A stretch of DNA of 50,368 bases from an uncultured Clostridia bacterium (lineage in GTDB: Bacteria; Bacillota; Clostridia; Christensenellales; Aristaeellaceae): contig CAMJPQ010000021.1 in assembly GCA_946407745.1 (NCBI GenBank), positions 1-50,368 of the forward strand, read 5' to 3'. The notes beneath the pieces are model-generated. The model saw only the letters and a list, made by a program, of their open reading frames with translations. It had not been told where the DNA came from and did not search any database. Of the stretch, positions 7,018-15,572 are shown one piece after another. The first letter of the stretch is position 1. Each line of letters begins with the position of its first letter. A program made the translations under genes and the position numbers.

Positions 7018-8135
7018 GGAAGTATGAGTCCGCAGTCGATGTTGTGACTGCTGCCAAGCAGAGGATCCGGAACGCCTTCGAAACAGGGGCGAATGTGAAT
7101 CTGAATTTCTCGTCCGGGAAAGACAGCCTGTGCATGTCCCATCTCACCTATGAACTCTGCAGAAACGGAGAGGTGGATCGGAAGCGCCTGAAGGTGATCT
7201 TCATCGATGAGGAAGGGATCTATCCTTCCATGGTGGAAGCCGCAGAACGCTGGCGGAAGAAGTTCATGTCGATCGGCGTCCCGTTCCTCTGGTTCTGCCT
7301 GCCCTTCAAACAGGTATCGGTGATCGACAGCCTGTCACAGGGCGAGTCCTGGATCACATGGGATCCGAACGCAAGGGACCGGTGGATGCGTGAGCCGCCA
7401 CCGTATGCGATCATGTACCACGAAGGGCTTTCCTATCCGGGAGAGATGAACTACCAGACGTTCTGCTCAAATGAGTTCGGGAAGCGTGGAGACCTTCAGC
7501 TGATCGGTGCCAGGACATCGGAATCGTTCACCCGTCTCCGCTCTGTCGCGTACAGGACTCCGGAAAACCGGAAGATCTGGCCGATCTATGACTGGCTGGA
7601 TTCCGACGTGTGGCTGTACATCAAGGAGCATAACCTTGAGTTCCCGGAAATCTACATGAGACTGTATGAGGCCGGGGCAACCAAGCGGAATCTCCGGCTG
7701 TGCGCGTTCTTCGGTGAGGGCGGAACCCAGGGCCTGCACCGGATCGCTGAGACGGATCCAGAACTGTGGGACAAGATCTGCAAACGGGAACCAAATGCAG
7801 AGCTGGCCATGCTGTACTGGGATTCTGAGATGTTCAACCGCTCCACTCGGAAGAGGCGAGAGCTTGAGGCCGGACAGCCTGAGGTGGATTACCGGGCAAA
7901 GCTGGAGGATCTGCTGTTCCATAACACCGGAGCCTATCGGATCAACAAGGACACGCTCAACAAACTGAATGCCTGGCGGAATCTGTACAAGAGGTTCTAC
8001 TTTGCCATCACGCCAGATCGCTGCAAGGAGATGTACGAAACACTCATCTTCGGTGACCCGAAAGGCAGAATGCTCGTGACGATGCACATGAAGATCACGA
8101 GCGACTACAGGGAGGCGGTTGACAATGGCAGGTGA
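7008..8135 (+). CDS. PAPS-reductase family protein, IbrA-like (second copy)
   Basis: 375 residues. The PP-loop FSSGKDSLCMS lies near residue 36. DLQLIGARTSESFTRLRSVA and IYDWLDSDVWLYI match the GxRxxES and YDW-x-DSDVW patterns of the PAPS-reductase family. Length and pairing with a following ParB-like gene resemble IbrA, a protein first described as a co-activator of prophage gene expression in Escherichia coli. Start 7008 overlaps the preceding gene by 10 bases. Whether it acts on DNA, RNA or a small molecule cannot be seen. Confidence 0.8.
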   Translation: MAIRKYESAVDVVTAAKQRIRNAFETGANVNLNFSSGKDSLCMSHLTYELCRNGEVDRKRLKVIFIDEEGIYPSMVEAAERWRKKFMSIGVPFLWFCLPFKQVSVIDSLSQGESWITWDPNARDRWMREPPPYAIMYHEGLSYPGEMNYQTFCSNEFGKRGDLQLIGARTSESFTRLRSVAYRTPENRKIWPIYDWLDSDVWLYIKEHNLEFPEIYMRLYEAGATKRNLRLCAFFGEGGTQGLHRIAETDPELWDKICKREPNAELAMLYWDSEMFNRSTRKRRELEAGQPEVDYRAKLEDLLFHNTGAYRINKDTLNKLNAWRNLYKRFYFAITPDRCKEMYETLIFGDPKGRMLVTMHMKITSDYREAVDNGR

Positions 8136-8655
8136 GATGAATCTGTTTGCTCCGCTGGGATCTCTGCAGTGGGTTGACCGCACCATGCTGCATGCCAACG
8201 ACTACAACCCGAACAAGGTCAGCGAGGAGAACCTTCGGCTCCTGACGCAGTCCATCCTGACCAACGGATGGACGCTTCCGATTGTGGTTCGTCCGGACTA
8301 CACCATCATTGACGGCTTCCACCGCTGGACAGTCTCAGGGCGTGAGCCACTGCTGTCGAAGCTGGGCGGCAAGGTGCCTGTGGTCATTGTCGATCACCAC
8401 GGCGATGAGTCTGCCGACGTGTACGGCACGATCACCCACAACCGTGCGCGTGGTACCCATCTGCTGGAACCGATGAAGGCCATCGTTAAGAAACTCCTGG
8501 CAGAAGGAAAGTCTGTACAGGAGATCGGGAAGGAGCTGGGCATGAGGCCGGAGGAAATCTTCCGCCTGTCCGGATTCACCCGTGATGAGTTCCTTGACCT
8601 GATGACCGAGGATCACGCCAGCTACAGCAGAGCGGTTATCTACAAGAAGATGTGA
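8125..8655 (+). CDS. ParB-like protein, IbrB-like
   Basis: 176 residues from the ATG at 8125, with GGGAGGCGG ahead, overlapping the preceding gene by 11 bases. The domain VLHANDYNPNKV-like start, then TNGWTLPIVV, TIIDGFHRWTVS and the C-terminal HTH-like stretch SVQEIGKELGMRPEEIFRLSG fit the ParB/Spo0J N-terminal fold as found in IbrB. Here the GFHR box is intact, unlike in the ParB-like protein at 6400-7017. IbrB works together with IbrA; the same pairing is seen here. Confidence 0.8.
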   Translation: MAGEMNLFAPLGSLQWVDRTMLHANDYNPNKVSEENLRLLTQSILTNGWTLPIVVRPDYTIIDGFHRWTVSGREPLLSKLGGKVPVVIVDHHGDESADVYGTITHNRARGTHLLEPMKAIVKKLLAEGKSVQEIGKELGMRPEEIFRLSGFTRDEFLDLMTEDHASYSRAVIYKKM

Positions 8656-8665
8656 GGTAGTCAGC

Positions 8666-8839
8666 ATGAAGGACACAGAGAGGATTCCGGTTTACATCCG
8701 AATAGTGAACGGCAAGACTGTCTGTGTCTGCCATGCTTCCCATCCAATGTGCGACGGCAGGTGTGAGCGGGACATGGTGACCCGAGATATCTTCCGGGGG
8801 TGGCAGTCCACCATGCGCCGCAACAGGTACGGGCAATGA
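8666..8839 (+). CDS. Small Cys-rich protein
   Basis: 57 residues starting at the ATG at 8666 (GAGGTAG ahead). CVCHASHPMCDGRCERD in the middle is a likely metal-binding site with five Cys and one to two His. Its stop overlaps the start of the HNH gene (ATGA), so the two are coupled. Function unknown. Confidence 0.5.
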   Translation: MKDTERIPVYIRIVNGKTVCVCHASHPMCDGRCERDMVTRDIFRGWQSTMRRNRYGQ

Positions 8840-9177
8840 GGGCAGGCTACCATCCAGCCATGCCTGACCGTGGCGGCACCCTGAAGGAGCAGGGCTTCTA
8901 CAAGACACCAGCCTGGAGAAGAATCAGACAGCAGGCGCTGCAGAGAGACCACTACATCTGTCAGCTGCGTCTGTCCTCTCGCTGTACTGGCATAGCAACA
9001 GAGGTTCACCACATCCAAGAGCTGGAGTCCAGACCTGACCTCGGTCTGTCCCTGGACAACCTGACGTCATGCTGCTGGTATTGCCACGAAGAAACCAAGA
9101 CAAGGAAGTCGAAGCCAAAGACAATCTCAGGTGTGAGAGTCATCAACATCACCGACGGAAGCGACGATGAGAGCTGA
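8836..9177 (+). CDS. HNH endonuclease upstream of terminase
   Basis: 113 residues from the ATG at 8836. The core has two Cys-containing knuckles (ICQL-like and CCWYCHEE), VHHIQELESRPDLGLSLDNL and a final HEETK: the HNH beta-beta-alpha metal fold. HNH proteins next to TerS/TerL in HK97-type phages take part in specific DNA cleavage during packaging. Its position directly before the terminase genes supports this role rather than homing. Confidence 0.85.
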   Translation: MRAGYHPAMPDRGGTLKEQGFYKTPAWRRIRQQALQRDHYICQLRLSSRCTGIATEVHHIQELESRPDLGLSLDNLTSCCWYCHEETKTRKSKPKTISGVRVINITDGSDDES

Positions 9178-9376
9178 CGAAACCATCGCAGCGACGTTTC
9201 CGGGGGCGTCCGGCCTCGGTCGGAGGGTACCCCCCAACCCTTTCGGGCCGAAAATAGACTGGAAATGACCGCGCGCCCTCGTTAATTCGTACCGAGACCA
9301 TATTTTCCAGACAATTTTTTCCAAGGAAGCACAACCAATAATTACAGAAAAATGTTCACAGAAAGGAGAGATTGCC
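9178..9376 (+). other. Non-coding gap between HNH and TerS, candidate cos region
   Basis: 199 bases without a gene. It contains GGGTACCC (9225-9232) flanked by G and C runs, and the pair CTCGGT/ACCGAG (about 9215 and 9292). In many HK97-type phages of Gram-positive bacteria cos lies next to the HNH/terminase genes and is GC-rich. That this is cos is inference from position and composition only. Confidence 0.35.
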
Positions 9377-10018
9377 GTGAATTTTGAAAAAAATGCCCAA
9401 ATTGAAGTAAAAATGCCCATCGAAAATGCCGTTGACGAAGCGTCAAATGAGTTGGCGGAGCGTCAAGTCTTCGCTGAAAGGCTCAGAGCAGCCAGAAATA
9501 AAGCGGGATGGACATCTCAAAAGCTTGCGGAATCCCTTTTTGTGGATATCAGCACTGTTTCAAAATGGGAAAGCGGGGAGAGAGAACCGGGATTAAAAGC
9601 AGTTGCAGATATTGCTGCAAAGCTTGATGTTCCTGCTGACTATTTGCTTGGCCTGACAGACTCTGATGGTTCATCCCAGAATCTCAGTATCAATGACAGA
9701 GCGAAGGCGATCATTGCAAAAGCACGAGATAAGGGCGATGAGCAGGCACTCTTCTTTGAGACAACCTTTTCCAGATATATCGAGCAGATAGCTCTGCTCA
9801 AGAAGCTGAAATCGGCTATAGACGACAACGGTGTACTCATCCCGAAGAAAAACGTGAAGGGCGACAACAATCTCGTTTCGAATCCGGCTCTGAAGGACTA
9901 TGTCGCAGTCAGTGCACAGGCAAACGATACCGGAAAGCTCCTGATCAGATTTGTTCAGGAACCGCTGGAGGATGACTCCGAAAAGGACGAACTTGAGCTG
10001 TTTCTGTCCGGGAGGTGA
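9377..10018 (+). CDS. terS: P27-type small terminase subunit fused to an XRE HTH domain
   Basis: 213 residues starting with GTG at 9377, well placed after AAAGGAGAG. Residues about 30-95 form a typical XRE helix-turn-helix (RLRAARNKAGWTSQKLAESL, then ISTVSKWESGEREPGL). The C-terminal part (YIEQIALLKKLKSAID, VLIPKKNVKGDNNLVSNPAL) matches the P27 small-terminase pattern. Small terminases recognise phage DNA for packaging; here the HTH may provide DNA binding in place of the usual domain. It overlaps the large-terminase start by 4 bases. Confidence 0.75.
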   Translation: MNFEKNAQIEVKMPIENAVDEASNELAERQVFAERLRAARNKAGWTSQKLAESLFVDISTVSKWESGEREPGLKAVADIAAKLDVPADYLLGLTDSDGSSQNLSINDRAKAIIAKARDKGDEQALFFETTFSRYIEQIALLKKLKSAIDDNGVLIPKKNVKGDNNLVSNPALKDYVAVSAQANDTGKLLIRFVQEPLEDDSEKDELELFLSGR

Positions 10019-11730
10019 ATCTCCAGGTGATACCAAGTACCGTGAGAGCTACACTGGCCTATCGGTATGCGGAGGATGTCATATCCGGAAAGATCGTATC
10101 CGGAAAGAAACGGAAGCAGGCGTGCCAACGATTCATCGACGAGCTGGAGCAGTCCTACACGGATCCGCACTATCCATGGGCATATGACATCAAAAAGGCC
10201 AATGAGCCGATAGAATTCCTCGAAAGATTCCTTATTCCGACCAAGGGAGCGTATTCGAAGACGGAATTACTCCCTTGGCAGCATTTTGTGGAATCGAACA
10301 TGTACGGCTGGATCTCAAGAAAGACCGGCTACAGGCGATTCCGTGAATCGCTGATCGTTGTCGGCCAAGGCAACGGCAAGAGCACCATGATCGCTGGCAA
10401 TGCTGCCTATGGTCTGATTGCAGACAAGGAGAGGGGAGCAGAAATCTACGCCCTTTCCAACTCGCGAGAGCAGGCCAGAATCGTCTTTTCCGAGTGTGCA
10501 GCCCAGATCGAAGGCTCTCCTGCTTTGGCGAAACATGTTCAGATCACACAGAGCGGCTGTTATTTCGGAAACTCGAAGTTTGAACCGCTGGCTTCTGACT
10601 CCAAGAACCTTGACGGCAGAAACGTCCACATGGCCGTCTTCGACGAGATCCATGAATTCCGGGACTACAAGCTCATCAACGTCATCAAGGGCAAGATCAA
10701 GAAGCGCAAGCAGCCCATGATCATCTATATCACCACCCTGGGAACCGTCATCGACGGTCCCTTGATGGATTTCTACGTCCTCGGCAGTCAGATTCTGGCC
10801 GGGGACGCTGCTATTTCCAAACGTGCGGCAGACCGCATGTTTGTCTACATTGACGAGATCGACGAAGATGACGACCCGACCAATCCGGAATGCTGGCCGA
10901 AAGCAAACCCGTCGCTCGGGAAACTCTTGGACATCGAAGATCTGAAGGATGAATGGGAGCGCGTGAAAACCATCCCGGCAGAGCGGGCCAACTTCATCAA
11001 CAAACAGCTGAATGTGTTCACTTCGGTGGATGAATTGAGCTTTTTGGACGTCAAAACCATCAAAAAGAACAACAAAACCTTCCCAGAAGAGGAACTGGCC
11101 GGTCGAATCTGCTACGGAGGCTTCGACCTTTCCAGCACGGAAGACTTCACGTCGGCCTGCCTGGAATTCCCGCTGCCGGACAACAACTTCTTCGTCCTGT
11201 CCCATTCGTGGACGACGGAGAAGAAGATGAACCTCGACCATGAGAAGCTCGACTGGCAGTTCCTGATCAACCAGGGCGTGCTGACGATCTGCCCCGGTGA
11301 GTACGTGGATTACAACTATGTGGTGAACTGGTTCCTGAAAATGAGGGAAAAGTACCGCATCGAGACGGTCGGATATGACCCGGCCAAGGCTTACATGATG
11401 ATTCAGAGCATGACGGAGAAGGGCTTCATCCTCAGTGAGGTCCGGCAGGGCGAGATCACGCTGACCGCGCCGCTGGACGATCTGAAGGAGCGGTTCCTCG
11501 ACGGGAACATCATCCATAACAATAACCCCATGTTCAACTGGTACCTGGGGAATGTAAAGCTGACCAAACGGTCGGCAAACGGCACGTATCTGCCCACAAA
11601 GCAGTCCGTGTACCGCAAAATTGACGGTTTCGCGGCCTTTCTGGACGCCCATACGGAGTATCTGCGGAAGCATCCGCTGTACATCCCGGAGGACAGAAAG
11701 CTGACAACCGTACTCAGTCTGCAGAGGTGA
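10015..11730 (+). CDS. terL: Large terminase subunit
   Basis: 571 residues, a usual length. The ATPase P-loop, VVGQGNGKST, is at about 115-124 and the Walker B, VHMAVFDEIHEF, at about 203-214. The nuclease domain begins with GGFDLSSTEDFTS at about 368, giving the first metal-binding Asp. It is the packaging motor and cutter of HK97-type phages. The GTG start overlaps the terS stop in GTGA; GGGAGG is in front. Confidence 0.95.
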   Translation: MNLQVIPSTVRATLAYRYAEDVISGKIVSGKKRKQACQRFIDELEQSYTDPHYPWAYDIKKANEPIEFLERFLIPTKGAYSKTELLPWQHFVESNMYGWISRKTGYRRFRESLIVVGQGNGKSTMIAGNAAYGLIADKERGAEIYALSNSREQARIVFSECAAQIEGSPALAKHVQITQSGCYFGNSKFEPLASDSKNLDGRNVHMAVFDEIHEFRDYKLINVIKGKIKKRKQPMIIYITTLGTVIDGPLMDFYVLGSQILAGDAAISKRAADRMFVYIDEIDEDDDPTNPECWPKANPSLGKLLDIEDLKDEWERVKTIPAERANFINKQLNVFTSVDELSFLDVKTIKKNNKTFPEEELAGRICYGGFDLSSTEDFTSACLEFPLPDNNFFVLSHSWTTEKKMNLDHEKLDWQFLINQGVLTICPGEYVDYNYVVNWFLKMREKYRIETVGYDPAKAYMMIQSMTEKGFILSEVRQGEITLTAPLDDLKERFLDGNIIHNNNPMFNWYLGNVKLTKRSANGTYLPTKQSVYRKIDGFAAFLDAHTEYLRKHPLYIPEDRKLTTVLSLQR

Positions 11731-11734
11731 GGAA

Positions 11735-13063
11735 ATGAGTATCTTTACAGCCCTCAGGGAGAGGCGCAGGCAGCGCATCATCACGAAATACCTGAATTCA
11801 CAGGGATCCGCTCTGACCGTCAGGCCGAAAAGCACATGGATTCCGCACTGGCTGAGAGGGGACTACACCCTGAAGAACAGCGAACTGATCTTCGCGGCGG
11901 TGTCCAGAATCTCAAACAGCCTCGCATCCATGCCGATCCAGCTGTATCAGGGGTCAAAACCGGTGTACAACGGCCTGAATGACCTGGTTGCCTTCTCCCC
12001 GAACCCGCTCATGACCTCTTCTCAGTTCTTCCGGAGCATGGAGGCCTGCAGAGGGACCGCCGGAAACTGCTACGCCCTGAAGGTGTACCAGCCGGGAGAC
12101 GATGTGCCGAGGCTTGAGCTTCTGGACCCGACCAGGGTGCAGCCGATCATCGAGAAGACCTCCAAGGAACTCTGGTGGAGGATCCAGCCGGACGAAGGGC
12201 CGGAAATGTTTGTGCATGATTTCTACATGATCCACGTTCCCTTCATTTCCACCAACGGAATTGCAGGCATTTCGCCGGTTTCGGTGCTCTTCAACACCCT
12301 GAAATACTCCGACAACATCCAGGAATTCAACGTGAAGCAGCTGGAACAGGGCGTGAACAGCGCCATCGTCCTGGAGGCTCCGGCCAACCTTGGCAAAGAT
12401 CAGAAGGCGGCCATGATCGAGGACTTCATGTCCACGTACCGCGAGACCTCCGGAAACATTCTCCTGTTGGAGTCAGGCGTGACAGCCAAGACGCTGAACC
12501 TCAGCCCGGTGGATTCCATGCTGTTTGAGGTCGAAAAGATCACCAGAAGCAAGGTTGCCATGGTCTACAACATCCCTCCGCACCTGCTGGGGGACTATTC
12601 CGAGGCCAACACCGCCTCTCAGGAACAGGTGATGCTGGAATTCCTGACCCTGACCATGCTCCCGATCGTGAGGGCCTATGAGCAGGAGCTTGACCGGAAA
12701 CTGCTGACTGCCACCCAGAGACGGAGCGGGCTGCACTGGCGCTTCGACATGGACGCCGTGCTGAGAGCGGATGCAGCCACCATGGCCGAGGTCCATTACA
12801 AGGCCGTGCGTTCCGGCTGGATGACGCCGGATGAGATCCGGTTCTCCAGAAATATGCCCGCCCTGCCGAAAGGCGTGGGCAAGTGGGCTCTGGTGTCTCA
12901 GGATCTGGCCACGCTGGACTATACCGTGAACGACAAGCCGAAGGTCCTGATGCGCGGAGTCAATGAGGAAGGCAGCGGCGACAGCTCCGGAGGATCCGGA
13001 GGCCAGACGCAGAGCCAGTCTCAGACGCAGACGGAAACGGAGGGCGGAAATGGAGGCGCTTGA
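11735..13063 (+). CDS. Portal protein, HK97 type
   Basis: 442 residues. NSELIFAAVSRISNSLASMP, the RGTAGNCYALKV region and the later YNIPPHLLGDYSEANTASQEQ are characteristic of the HK97-type phage portal family. The portal forms the dodecameric ring at one capsid vertex through which DNA is pumped by the terminase encoded just upstream. The C-terminus is low-complexity, rich in Ser, Gly, Gln and Thr (residues about 410-442). Confidence 0.95.
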   Translation: MSIFTALRERRRQRIITKYLNSQGSALTVRPKSTWIPHWLRGDYTLKNSELIFAAVSRISNSLASMPIQLYQGSKPVYNGLNDLVAFSPNPLMTSSQFFRSMEACRGTAGNCYALKVYQPGDDVPRLELLDPTRVQPIIEKTSKELWWRIQPDEGPEMFVHDFYMIHVPFISTNGIAGISPVSVLFNTLKYSDNIQEFNVKQLEQGVNSAIVLEAPANLGKDQKAAMIEDFMSTYRETSGNILLLESGVTAKTLNLSPVDSMLFEVEKITRSKVAMVYNIPPHLLGDYSEANTASQEQVMLEFLTLTMLPIVRAYEQELDRKLLTATQRRSGLHWRFDMDAVLRADAATMAEVHYKAVRSGWMTPDEIRFSRNMPALPKGVGKWALVSQDLATLDYTVNDKPKVLMRGVNEEGSGDSSGGSGGQTQSQSQTQTETEGGNGGA

Positions 13064-13205
13064 GGCCCTGATCCAGCAGGCGAGGGCACTCGGAATGCCG
13101 AATCCGTCCCTGTACCTGTTTCTGCCGCCCGATCAGCGCATCGCAGCACTGCGACGGGACATTGAGGAGACAAAACTGAAACAGTCCGCAACCACCGGTG
13201 AATAA
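13050..13205 (+). CDS. Hypothetical small protein between portal and protease
   Basis: 51 residues from the ATG at 13050, overlapping the portal 3' end, with GGAGGGCGG ahead. Helical, with a RIAALRRDIEETKLK coiled-coil-like end. Short genes occur at this place in many siphoviruses; function unknown. Confidence 0.5.
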   Translation: MEALEALIQQARALGMPNPSLYLFLPPDQRIAALRRDIEETKLKQSATTGE

Positions 13206-13257
13206 CCGGTGTTTATTTATACATTCCCTGGCGAATACTCAGGAAAGGAGGAAGGAT

Positions 13258-14079
13258 ATGGCGAAAGTACTGAAATCACTGAGTCTGAAGACGAAAAAGG
13301 CCGATGCCGCTGCGGACATCGCCCTGATCAATCAGTTCAGCGTGAAGGAACTGAGCCCCGAAGAAGTCTATTGCTTCTCTGTCGCGATGTGCGACAACGA
13401 CATAGACCGCGAGACGGAGAGATTCACCAACAAGACGCTTGACGCTCTTGCTCCCATGTTTGTGGGCAAGACGGTAATCAGCGATCACAGCTGGAGATCC
13501 GGAAACCAGATCGGGAGAATCTATGACACGTATGTGCAGAGGACGGCAGAGCAGAATCAGGCGGGAGAACCGCTCAGACAGCTGATCGGCAAGGTTTACA
13601 TGCTGAACAACGAGGACAACAAGGCCATTATCGATGCCATCGAGGCTGGAATCCTCAAGGAAGTCTCAGTCGGTGTATCGATCAAGAGCCGCACCTGCTC
13701 CCTTTGCGGGGAGAAGATGCACATCAACTGGTCATCCTGGAAGATGGAATGCGAGAAGCACCATGTCCTCGGGGAGACATACCCGGAGGAGGGTTACTGC
13801 TTCCTGAATCTGGACGATCCGGGAGACGCCTACGAGCTGAGCTTTGTAGCCGTGCCGGCACAGCGGAATGCCGGAGTTACCAAGGCTGCGAATGACCCGG
13901 ACGTGGACGAGGCTTTTGATACGCTGCTGTCCTGCCCGGACTTGAGCGAACACAGACAGTTTGGCGAACTGCTGAAGCATATGCAGCAGTCCTCCATGCA
14001 GGCCGTTGACCGAGAGGAGCGGAAGAAGATCCTCGAGGAAAACGATAAGATCATCAAAATTTTTGAAAAGGAGAACTGA
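13258..14079 (+). CDS. Prohead protease-like protein
   Basis: 273 residues from the ATG at 13258 (AAAGGAGGAAGG ahead). The central part (VISDHSWRSGNQIGRIYDTY, then KEVSVGVSIKSRTCS and ELSFVAVPAQRNAGVTKA) fits the caudovirus prohead protease fold, which has catalytic His and Ser; the His in SDHSW and the Ser in KEVSVGVS are candidates. A Cys/His cluster (CSLCGEKMH, CEKHH) inside it may bind zinc, which is not usual for the family. It lies between portal and capsid, as expected for a maturation protease or scaffold. Confidence 0.75.
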   Translation: MAKVLKSLSLKTKKADAAADIALINQFSVKELSPEEVYCFSVAMCDNDIDRETERFTNKTLDALAPMFVGKTVISDHSWRSGNQIGRIYDTYVQRTAEQNQAGEPLRQLIGKVYMLNNEDNKAIIDAIEAGILKEVSVGVSIKSRTCSLCGEKMHINWSSWKMECEKHHVLGETYPEEGYCFLNLDDPGDAYELSFVAVPAQRNAGVTKAANDPDVDEAFDTLLSCPDLSEHRQFGELLKHMQQSSMQAVDREERKKILEENDKIIKIFEKEN

Positions 14080-14080
14080 A

Positions 14081-15283
14081 ATGAATCTGTTCGAACTCAA
14101 AGAGAAAATGGCCACTCTGAAGGCCGCTATCCTTGCCGACGCAAACTGGCTGGCTGAAAAAGCCGCCGACCCCGCCACCCCGAAAGAGGATATTGAGGCC
14201 AAGAAGGCCCATCGTGACGATCTCCAGATGCGGTATGATACGGTCAAGGCCGAGCATGACCGTATGGAGGCCGAGCAGCGCCAGGCTATCGCCGCCAAGG
14301 CTGTTGCTGATGGCAATGTGACAGCGGAGCAGAACCTGATCGCCATGAAGGCGGCCTACTACCGCGCCATGATTCTGGGCCAGCCCATCGACCGCAAGTC
14401 TTATGAAGGCCTTGGCGCAATCCCGGCCAGCGACAGTGACCTCGGTACCGGCGAAAACCTGCTGCCGACTAATCTTGCTCGCGAGCTCCTGATCGAGCCC
14501 TTCGAGATCAACCCGCTGCGCACCATTGCTCGCATCACCAACATCACCGGCTTTGAGGAGCCGAAGCTCGGCTACACCATCGAGGACGCCGACATTGCCG
14601 ACGTCACTGATAAGCAGACTGCAAACGAGATTGCCCTGGAAGGCGACACCGTTGTATACGGCCGCTTGAAGGCGAAGGTTTCTGCCACCATCAAGGACAC
14701 TGTCCTGCACGGCACCGACACAGATGTTGTTGCCGCAGTCGAAGGCGCTCTCCGCTCAGCCCTGGCAAAGCGTGAGAAGTTTTTTGCCTTCAAGAGCGCG
14801 ACTGACATCTACAACAGCGGTACCCCGGATTCTGTCCACCGCCACATGAGCTTCTACAACTACACGTCCTATACTTCGGCATCCAACCTGACCTATGCCA
14901 TCACGGCCAAGGAAGGTGCGACCATGTATAAGGCGATCGTAGCAGCCCTCGGAGATCTCGCCGACGAGTTCTCGGTCAACGCCTCTGTCGTGATGAAGAA
15001 GGCTGACTATTACGATATGGTCGAAGCCCTGGCAAACAACGCAGAGTCCCTGTTTGGCAAGAAGGAGCCCTCAATTCTCGGCTATCCGGTACACTTCTGC
15101 GACAAAGCTGCCATCCCTGTGGTCGGCGACTTCACCTACTACGGCATCAACTACGACATCGGCACCATCTTCGAGACCGATAAGGACGCGAAGAAGGGCG
15201 AGTACTACTGGGTGCTCACTGCCTGGGGCGATCAGCAGATCCGTCTGAAGAGCGCCTTCCGTCTGGCCATCGTAAACCCTTAA
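14081..15283 (+). CDS. Major capsid protein, HK97 fold
   Basis: 400 residues from the ATG at 14081 (AAAGGAG ahead), directly after the protease. The N-terminal 90 residues are a charged coiled coil of the delta-domain type removed on maturation. The rest (ENLLPTNLARELLIEPFE, then LRTIARITNITGFEEPKLGY and a QIRLKSAFRLAIVNP end) is the HK97 capsid pattern. The last sense codons and stop form a -1 slippery site (15274-15280), so a part of the product is probably extended by an Ig-like domain. Confidence 0.95.
   Translation: MNLFELKEKMATLKAAILADANWLAEKAADPATPKEDIEAKKAHRDDLQMRYDTVKAEHDRMEAEQRQAIAAKAVADGNVTAEQNLIAMKAAYYRAMILGQPIDRKSYEGLGAIPASDSDLGTGENLLPTNLARELLIEPFEINPLRTIARITNITGFEEPKLGYTIEDADIADVTDKQTANEIALEGDTVVYGRLKAKVSATIKDTVLHGTDTDVVAAVEGALRSALAKREKFFAFKSATDIYNSGTPDSVHRHMSFYNYTSYTSASNLTYAITAKEGATMYKAIVAALGDLADEFSVNASVVMKKADYYDMVEALANNAESLFGKKEPSILGYPVHFCDKAAIPVVGDFTYYGINYDIGTIFETDKDAKKGEYYWVLTAWGDQQIRLKSAFRLAIVNP
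15274..15280 (+). promoter_or_regulatory. -1 ribosomal frameshift site at the end of the capsid gene
   Basis: The zero frame reads GTA AAC CCT TAA. A_AAC_CCT obeys the X_XXY_YYZ rule (AAA, CCC, T) and is directly followed by the stop codon. After slipping back one base the frame AAA CCC TTA AAC stays open to 15558. No RNA structure test was possible. Confidence 0.75.
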
Positions 15284-15558
15284 ACGCGGACCTGTCGGGG
15301 CTGACGATCGGTTCGCTCACCCTCACTCCGTCCTTCGATCCTGATGTGACGGAGTACACAGCCACAACGGAAAACGCCACCAACAAGGTGACGGCTACGC
15401 CTGCGGATGAAACCGCGACGGTCGAGATCCTTGTCGGTGAAACAGAGATCGAGAACGGCGCCTCTGCCACATGGGCAGCGGGTGAAAATACCGTTACCGT
15501 CACGGTCACGGATGGCACCGTGTCCAAGGCCTATACTGTAACCGTCACCAAATCCTGA
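15280..15558 (+). CDS. Ig-like (cadherin-like) capsid decoration domain, made by -1 frameshift
   Basis: 92 residues in the -1 frame relative to the capsid gene. The sequence LSGLTIGSLTLTPSFDPDVT, then EYTATTENATNKVTATPAD and a final TVTVTDGTVSKAYTVTVTKS, is a typical bacterial cadherin-like/Ig-like beta sandwich. No start codon precedes the domain; the first possible one, GTG at 15346, lies inside it and would break the fold. Ig-like domains added to phage capsid or tail proteins by frameshift are known and are thought to bind surface glycans weakly. It would yield a minor capsid form of about 492 residues. Confidence 0.75.
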   Translation, partial: LNADLSGLTIGSLTLTPSFDPDVTEYTATTENATNKVTATPADETATVEILVGETEIENGASATWAAGENTVTVTVTDGTVSKAYTVTVTKS

Positions 15559-15572
15559 ACGGAGGTGGCGGG

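Noticed and set aside
8119-8655. TTG at 8119 as start of the IbrB-like gene
   Set aside because: The ATG at 8125 has better distance to GGGAGGCGG and is the stronger codon.
10315-11835. 506-codon minus-strand frame opposite the large terminase
   Set aside because: Shadow frame; terL is certain from its motifs.
15346-15558. Independent gene starting with GTG inside the Ig-like domain
   Set aside because: It would start in the middle of the beta sandwich and has no good ribosome binding site; the -1 frameshift explains the whole domain.
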